Assembly (NCBI GenBank): GCA_905478675.1 | Contig: CAJQJI010000068.1 | Location: forward strand, 1 to 9,121 | From: Candidatus Altimarinota bacterium | GTDB lineage: Bacteria > Patescibacteriota > Gracilibacteria > UBA4473 | Length of the DNA: 9,121 nucleotides | Direction of reading: 5' to 3' | Part shown: piece after piece, positions 6,356 to 9,121 of the stretch | Layout of the letters: the number at the start of each line of letters is the position of its first letter | Position numbering within the stretch: position 1 is the stretch's first letter | Position numbers and translations under genes: made by a program | Notes under the pieces: generated by a model | The model's database searches: none | What the model was told of the DNA's origin: nothing | The model's input: the letters and a program-made list of their open reading frames with translations, nothing else

Positions 6356-6379
6356 CAGCCTTAGAAATACCGCTAAATT
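6352..6379 (+). promoter_or_regulatory. Candidate promoter of the rplJ-rplL operon, overlapping the NUDIX stop
   Basis: TTGACA at 6352-6357 and TAAATT at 6374-6379 are separated by 16 bp. The -35 contains the TGA stop of the NUDIX gene. Predicted initiation near 6386 falls just before the first paired bases of the L10 leader (6394), which supports both the promoter and the leader call. Confidence 0.65.
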
Positions 6380-6389
6380 CCTGAAGCTT

Positions 6390-6520
6390 TATCAAAGACC
6401 GCAGGCATGGCGCAAGCCAATTAAGTCCCGCCGAGATGAAAGAAGGTAGAAGATTCCAATCTTTAGCGCTCAGAGCCAAACAGCTCTAGAGCCTGGAATT
6501 CACCCTTTAGGTCGCTTTAT
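6390..6520 (+). ncRNA. Ribosomal protein L10 leader RNA (autoregulatory cis element)
   Basis: The RNA upstream of rplJ binds L10, or the L10(L12)4 complex, and represses its own operon. AAAGACC (6394-6400) can pair with GGT-CG-CTTT (6510-6518), with two bases bulged, to close the element. Inside are TGGC-GCAA-GCCA (6408-6419), a four-pair stem capped by a GNRA-type tetraloop. The element then has the CCGAGATGA stretch (6431-6439) that resembles the kink-turn strand of known L10 leaders, and two further hairpins: AAGAT/ATCTT (6450-6463) and AGAGC/GCTCT (6472-6487). The gaccgcaggc...cccgccgaga layout is the recognisable family pattern. The position, just after a promoter and about 70 bp before rplJ, fits. 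Exact ends are estimated from pairing. Confidence 0.8.
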
Positions 6521-6528
6521 CTCGAGAG

Positions 6529-6560
6529 CCATTGATAATGCATCAAAGGTTTATTTTATT
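6529..6560 (+). promoter_or_regulatory. Weak hairpin with U-rich tract between L10 leader and rplJ (possible attenuator)
   Basis: CC-A-TTGAT (6529-6536) can pair with ATCAA-A-GG (6542-6549) around an AATGC loop, leaving an A-A mismatch. U-rich sequence follows (6550-6560). A second AT-only stem, GTTTAT/ATAAAC, overlaps it at 6549-6566. The stems are weak, so attenuation is only a possibility; the hairpin could equally shape the rplJ initiation region. Confidence 0.3.
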
Positions 6561-6588
6561 ATAAACTTCAACCTAAAAAAAATTGAAT

Positions 6589-7140
6589 ATGGCAACTTCC
6601 AGAGCCAAAAAACAATATCAACTTACAGAGCTTGAAACTAAGCTTAAAGATGCCAAAGGGGTAGCGTTCATCCAATTTGATGGAGCCACCGTAATGGATG
6701 TTCAACAAGCTCGACGAGACTTGCGTGCTAAAGGCATGACCTACAGTGTTTTGAAAAAAACATTGATGTCACTTGCGGCTAAAAATGCAGGACTGGCTGA
6801 GTTTGACTCAGAACAATTAGACGGATCTGTGGCGATCATCGTTTCTCAAGATGATGAAATTGCCCCAGCAGCCGCCATTAAAGCGTTGAAAAAAGAACAT
6901 TTCGATAAAGCCACTAAAACCAGCAAATTTGATTTTGCAGGGGCGGTATTTGAAGGAAAATTTTTAGACGCTTCAAAAACAGCGGTTCTTGCCGATACTC
7001 CATCACGAGAAGAATCTCTTGGAGCTATCGTAGGCGCCCTAAATCACGGAGTTACTGGCATCCACGCTGGTCTTACTCATGGTATGCAAGGTATTCTTGC
7101 TGCCCTTAAAGAAGCTGAGTCTTTCTCAAAAGCTTCATAA
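6589..7140 (+). CDS. rplJ: 50S ribosomal protein L10
   Basis: L10 anchors dimers of L7/L12 to 23S rRNA to form the ribosomal stalk and acts as translational or transcriptional repressor of its operon. The 183-aa protein shows the standard N-terminal RNA-binding region: KKQYQLTELETKLKDAKGVAFIQFDG, then RRDLRAKGMTYSVLKKTLMSLA. The middle EFDSEQLDGSVAII part follows, and then the C-terminal helices that bind L12 dimers (TPSREESLGAIVGALNHGV, then a helix rich in Ala, Leu and Gly). I start at ATG 6589, which gives MATSRAKK. A TTG two codons earlier (6583) is in frame but adds only two residues. Upstream is A-rich sequence and no Shine-Dalgarno. It lies 24 bp before rplL. Neither rplK nor rplA precedes it, unlike the common rplKAJL order. 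Confidence 0.96.
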   Translation: MATSRAKKQYQLTELETKLKDAKGVAFIQFDGATVMDVQQARRDLRAKGMTYSVLKKTLMSLAAKNAGLAEFDSEQLDGSVAIIVSQDDEIAPAAAIKALKKEHFDKATKTSKFDFAGAVFEGKFLDASKTAVLADTPSREESLGAIVGALNHGVTGIHAGLTHGMQGILAALKEAESFSKAS

Positions 7141-7164
7141 TTTATTATTAACTCATTTATTACT

Positions 7165-7566
7165 ATGTCAGAAGAAAACACTGTAACTGTGGAACTCTCA
7201 AAAGGAGAACAAGCGGTAGTTGACTCAATCGAGAAACTAACCGTAATCGAAGCAAACAACGTCGCTACTTACTTCAAAGAAAAATACGGTATCAGCGCTG
7301 CTGTTGCTGCTGCTCCAGCGGCTGCAGGTGCGGCTCCAGCGGCTGAAGAAGAAGCTAAATCTTCATTCAACGTTGAACTAAAAGACGCAGGAGGACAAAA
7401 AATCGCGGTCATTAAAGTTATCCGAGAAATCACAGGACTTGGTCTTGGTGAAGCTAAAGGTTTAGCTGATAACGGCGGAACGATTAAAGAAAACGTTAAA
7501 AAAGACGAAGCTGAAGAAATGAAAAAGAAATTCGAAGACGCTGGTGCGACTGTAGAACTTGCTTAA
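7165..7566 (+). CDS. rplL: 50S ribosomal protein L7/L12
   Basis: L7/L12 forms the multi-copy stalk that recruits and stimulates translation GTPases. The 133 aa divide into three parts. The N-terminal dimerisation and L10-binding domain is about 5-48. The flexible Ala/Pro/Gly hinge is about 49-68 and here is rich in AAAPAAAGAAPAA-type sequence. The C-terminal globular domain is about 70-133, with IAVIKVIREITGLGLGEAK, the factor-binding surface, and the ending AEEMKKKFEDAGATVELA. The usual VDGAPK turn is replaced by ADNGG, a modest deviation. It is slightly longer than the E. coli protein (about 121 aa), mostly in the N-terminus and hinge. The gene follows rplJ by 24 bp of AT-rich DNA with no Shine-Dalgarno, which is notable for one of the most abundantly made proteins. 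A strong terminator follows. Confidence 0.97.
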   Translation: MSEENTVTVELSKGEQAVVDSIEKLTVIEANNVATYFKEKYGISAAVAAAPAAAGAAPAAEEEAKSSFNVELKDAGGQKIAVIKVIREITGLGLGEAKGLADNGGTIKENVKKDEAEEMKKKFEDAGATVELA

Positions 7567-7591
7567 TTTTTTCTCTCACTTTGAGACTTAT

Positions 7592-7620
7592 AAAAAACCG
7601 CTCACTTGAGCGGTTTTTTT
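7592..7620. terminator. Bidirectional intrinsic terminator between rplL and the DUF2202 gene
   Basis: CCGCTC (7598-7603) pairs with GAGCGG (7608-7613) around a four-base loop. The stem is flanked by six A residues (7592-7597) on one side and seven T residues (7614-7620) on the other. It therefore has the stem-plus-U-tract form on both strands, ending rplJL on plus and the convergent DUF2202 gene, whose stop is at 7645, on minus. Confidence 0.93.
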
Positions 7621-7644
7621 ATATTTGATATTTTTAGCTTTTCT

Positions 7645-8250
7645 CTACCACTGCCGCCCAAAACCTCGACCACTACGACGACGTCTGGTTTGTGAGTCAG
7701 CATTACTACTGGCGACTACAACGGCGTCATCTTCATCACTTCCTAACTGACGGTTGAAAGCCCTTAAATGCTTTTCTGAAGCCGTAAGTAAATTGTTATA
7801 AACTTGTTGAATTTTGGTTTCATCCGTATCTTCTAAGGCTTGATTTAAATCTTCTATATCGAGTTCTTCAATTTGTTTTCCCACGAGTAAAGCGGCTTCC
7901 TGAGAAACACTTCCCTGATCGACAAGTTGATTATAAAGTACTTGGAGATCTTCATTTTCAAAAACACCAACTTCCACGCCCCCCTCCAGAGGATCTTCTA
8001 AATCATAAAAATCTAATAGGTTTCCGACTGAATCCATATGACGCTGCTCACTACGAGCAATATTACTAAATACTCGAATTCCCCATTGATCGGCGAGCGT
8101 TAAATAAACATCTCGAGCTAATTGTTCTTCTTCTCGCATAAACAATAGATCTGCTTGCTCTTGCGCCTCTAACTCGGAAGCGGCTTGAGCTCCATTCATA
8201 GTTAATACACTGCTTAGGGCGAATCCGGCTACCGATAAAGTTTTTAACAT
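7645..8250 (-). CDS. DUF2202 ferritin-like protein, probably exported
   Basis: DUF2202 proteins belong to the ferritin-like four-helix superfamily and are thought to bind a di-iron site; no reaction is established. The protein starts with a signal-peptide-like segment (Lys3, hydrophobic 5-17, AQA just before a likely cleavage after Ala23). The domain follows as DLLFMREEEQLARDVY (34-49), FSNIARSEQRHMDS (61-74) with the ExxH pair Glu68/His71, KQIEELDIEDL (125-135), and SEKHLRAF (158-165) with Glu159 and His161. Carboxylates at 40-42, 68, 128/129 and 159 and these histidines are the probable metal ligands. The last 30 residues are atypical: an acidic patch (DEDD), then an arginine/glycine-rich tail (RRRRSGRGFGRQW). 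It has its own intergenic region containing a 17-bp dyad, and shares the terminator with rplL. No Shine-Dalgarno is visible. Confidence 0.88.
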   Translation of the reverse strand: MLKTLSVAGFALSSVLTMNGAQAASELEAQEQADLLFMREEEQLARDVYLTLADQWGIRVFSNIARSEQRHMDSVGNLLDFYDLEDPLEGGVEVGVFENEDLQVLYNQLVDQGSVSQEAALLVGKQIEELDIEDLNQALEDTDETKIQQVYNNLLTASEKHLRAFNRQLGSDEDDAVVVASSNADSQTRRRRSGRGFGRQW

Positions 8251-8257
8251 CTTGATA

Positions 8258-8274
8258 AGTGATTAAGTATCACT
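8258..8274. promoter_or_regulatory. 17-bp dyad upstream of the DUF2202 gene (candidate operator)
   Basis: AGTGAT (8258-8263) and ATCACT (8269-8274) form a perfect inverted repeat around a 5-bp spacer, beginning eight bases upstream of the DUF2202 ATG. The placement suits a repressor site or a small 5'-end hairpin. No clear -35/-10 pair was found around it, so the promoter itself is undefined. Confidence 0.4.
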
Positions 8275-8305
8275 CTTAATTACGCAGATTATTTTTACTT
8301 CTTTC

Positions 8306-8329
8306 AAAAAAGCCGCCCCATCGGGCAGC
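8306..8329 (-). terminator. Intrinsic terminator of the 164-aa unknown gene
   Basis: Read on the minus strand, GCTGCCC (8329-8323) pairs with GGGCGGC (8318-8312) around a four-base loop, with one G-T wobble, and is followed directly by six T residues (8311-8306). It lies about 30 bp after the stop of the 8358-8852 gene and insulates the DUF2202 gene from it. Confidence 0.9.
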
Positions 8330-8357
8330 ATTTAAGCTTTAATATTAGAATTAAAAC

Positions 8358-8852
8358 CTACAAACCAAGTTGTTTTTTTAGCGCTTCAGCTTCTGCCTTA
8401 GCGGCTTCATCTTCACCTTGTTCTTCTTGTTTCATCTCGGTTACGGCAATTTCTTTTTCTCGTTCCGCTTTCAATTTAGCCACATCATCGGCAAATTCGT
8501 TTTCAAGCTCTGCGAATTTTTGTTTCTCTTCTTGAAAAATTGAAATCAACTCATTGATTTGTTCAATAGAAAGACGAGGAATGGCTTCAATCACTCGTTT
8601 TTTCTCTTCTATCGTTAAAGAAATCGAACCTTCTAGTAAGGTTAAAAAATTTTCTTCATCAAACTGTGTATTTGGATGCGGTGGAATAACAAACAAATGC
8701 CCGTCTCGTGGAGATAATTGCCCTTGTCTTCCGGCTGCATCATCTTGTTGAGTCGCTGGAACCGGTGTCTGTGCGGCTGCATTAGGCGCTGGCACTGGTT
8801 GAGACGCGTTTGGATCTTGTGGTGGCACTGGAGGTTGAGCTTGGTCTGACAT
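8358..8852 (-). CDS. Unknown protein (164 aa): Pro/Gln-rich disordered head, charged helical tail
   Basis: No named family is recognised. Residues 1-50 are rich in Pro, Gln and Ala (MSDQAQPPVPPQDP...) and look disordered. A short FVIPPHP segment follows (about 54-60), then a compact helical module, FLTLLEGSISLTIEEKKRVIEAI then PRLSIEQINELISIFQEEK. A long, highly charged Lys/Glu coiled-coil-like tail (about 110-158) ends in LKKQLGL. Lys and Glu alternate through the tail, as expected for a single extended helix or a coiled coil. There is no signal peptide, cysteine or membrane segment. The gene is flanked by its own -10 element upstream and a strong terminator downstream, so it is probably transcribed alone. 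An adaptor, scaffold or cell-surface spacer role would fit, but nothing in the sequence proves one. Confidence 0.78.
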   Translation of the reverse strand: MSDQAQPPVPPQDPNASQPVPAPNAAAQTPVPATQQDDAAGRQGQLSPRDGHLFVIPPHPNTQFDEENFLTLLEGSISLTIEEKKRVIEAIPRLSIEQINELISIFQEEKQKFAELENEFADDVAKLKAEREKEIAVTEMKQEEQGEDEAAKAEAEALKKQLGL

Positions 8853-8861
8853 GCTTTTTTT

Positions 8862-8867
8862 ATTATA
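8862..8867 (-). promoter_or_regulatory. Candidate -10 element for the 164-aa gene
   Basis: A perfect TATAAT is read on minus from 8867 to 8862, nine bases before the ATG at 8852. The transcript would begin within a few bases of the start codon. No good -35 is seen at the matching distance, where the DNA belongs to the adjoining hairpin. The bases between the hairpin and the -10 also supply its short T tract. Confidence 0.45.
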
Positions 8868-8871
8868 AAAT

Positions 8872-8903
8872 GATCCTCTGATTAACCTGGTTATCAGAGG
8901 ATC
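8872..8903 (-). terminator. Long hairpin, probable terminator of the basic-tail gene
   Basis: GATCCTCTGAT (8872-8882) and ATCAGAGGATC (8893-8903) form a perfect 11-bp stem around a ten-base loop that can pair further (AA/TT). On minus it is followed by A-TTTT and then the TATAAT of the next gene. The short T tract makes it a weaker terminator than the other two in the window. Transcription attenuation or an operator function are alternatives. Confidence 0.65.
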
Positions 8904-8960
8904 TTTAGTTAATCGACTGCATTATACAGACAATTCAATTTAAAATCTAAATGTTTTTGC

Positions 8961-9121
8961 TTACTTGTCGTCTTTTTTAGCGGCTGGCTTCTTAGCGGCT
9001 GGTTTTTTAGCCGGTGCTTTTTTAGCTGGAGCGGCCTTTTTTTCTGCTGGCTTTTCCGCTTTAGGTTCTTCTTTTTTAGCGGCTGGCTTGGCTTTAGCGG
9101 CGGCCCCACCAACACTTGTAA
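8961..9121 (-). CDS. C-terminal basic Ala/Lys/Pro-rich tail of an unknown protein (partial, runs off right edge)
   Basis: Reading the minus strand in the frame that stops at TAA 8963-8961 gives 52 residues dominated by Lys, Ala and Pro, with units such as PAAKK and PAKKA and the ending KKPAAKKDDK. This is the composition of histone-H1-like tails and of the basic C-terminal extensions found on some HU proteins and ribosomal proteins. It would bind nucleic acid through charge and is likely disordered. The folded part that would identify the protein lies outside the window. A different minus frame is open from 9115 to 8909, but it encodes a jumble of Lys, Leu, Gln and Pro, as expected from reading this biased repeat out of frame, and it runs through the real stop into the intergenic region. 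I therefore chose the Ala/Lys frame. Confidence 0.7.
   Translation of the reverse strand, partial: TSVGGAAAKAKPAAKKEEPKAEKPAEKKAAPAKKAPAKKPAAKKPAAKKDDK
8977..9086. repeat. Short direct repeats encoding PAAK-type units
   Basis: The 11-mer TTAGCGGCTGG occurs exactly at 8977-8987, 8992-9002 and 9076-9086, with several near copies between (for example TTAGCCGG and TTAGCTGG). The repeats encode the Pro-Ala-Ala-Lys units of the basic tail on the minus strand. Such tracts often vary in copy number between strains through slippage. Confidence 0.75.

Noticed and set aside
6192..6479. 95-aa minus-strand open frame across the NUDIX end and L10 leader
   Set aside because: It runs antisense to a conserved NUDIX gene and through a structured RNA element, and its product has no recognisable features.
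6583..6588. TTG at 6583 as the rplJ start
   Set aside because: It adds only two residues. The ATG at 6589 gives the more usual start and there is no Shine-Dalgarno to favour the TTG.
8921..8926. TATAAT on the minus strand between the basic-tail gene and the hairpin
   Set aside because: No acceptable -35 lies 16-18 bp upstream, and a transcript from here would immediately meet the 8872-8903 hairpin. It could still be an attenuated start, but I could not support it.
8909..9115. 68-aa minus-strand open frame at the right edge
   Set aside because: It is an out-of-frame reading of the Ala/Lys repeat and continues past the real stop into non-coding sequence.
1..9121. Alternative genetic code with UGA as glycine
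   Set aside because: TGA ends both the TspO-like and NUDIX genes exactly where the families end, and no conserved protein here contains an in-frame TGA.
1..9121. CRISPR array, insertion sequence, toxin-antitoxin or defence system
   Set aside because: No spaced direct repeats, terminal inverted repeats, transposase motifs or recognised defence domains were seen; gene composition looks uniform across the window.

Overview
The window reads as a chromosomal segment of a bacterium with compact, tightly packed genes, slightly AT-rich DNA and almost no recognisable Shine-Dalgarno sequences. TAA, TAG and TGA all end genes here (TGA ends the TspO-like and NUDIX genes), so it uses the standard bacterial code, not the UGA-glycine code of Gracilibacteria and Absconditabacteria. 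The stand-alone rplJ-rplL pair, several lineage-restricted unknown genes, leaderless-looking promoters and an alanine/lysine/proline-rich basic protein tail would fit a Patescibacteria/CPR-type genome (for example Peregrinibacteria-like). That placement is inference, not proof. I see no transposase, integrase, CRISPR array, tRNA or rRNA.

Layout. The left edge (1-174, minus) is the N-terminus of the mechanosensitive channel MscL. Divergent from it, 306-4066 (plus) is a run of a bifunctional class A penicillin-binding protein followed by three unknown genes (259, 162 and 132 aa). The first two junctions are an 11-bp overlap and direct abutment. This run converges on a glutaredoxin-2-like gene (4075-4728, minus) with only 8 bp between stop codons. 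A 38-bp gap holding overlapping -10 elements on both strands drives grxB leftward and a yfiH - tspO - NUDIX operon rightward (4767-6355).

The NUDIX stop codon lies inside the -35 box of the next promoter, which drives an L10-leader RNA and the rplJ-rplL operon (6589-7566). That operon ends at a strong hairpin usable in both directions. To its right the genes run on the minus strand: an exported DUF2202 ferritin-like protein (7645-8250), an unknown protein with a Pro/Gln-rich head and charged helical tail (8358-8852), and the C-terminal basic tail of a gene entering from beyond the right edge (8961-9121).

How the genes may work together. MscL and the PBP serve the envelope. Glutaredoxin, the YfiH/laccase-domain protein, TspO and a probable ADP-ribose pyrophosphatase look like a small redox-stress and purine/ribose-salvage cluster. 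L10 and L7/L12 form the ribosomal stalk and are likely autoregulated through the leader. The least explained parts are the three genes translationally linked to the PBP, the four-helix TspO lacking its usual first membrane segment, and the shared promoter/terminator arrangements in the intergenic gaps. No convincing new defence or mobile system is visible.
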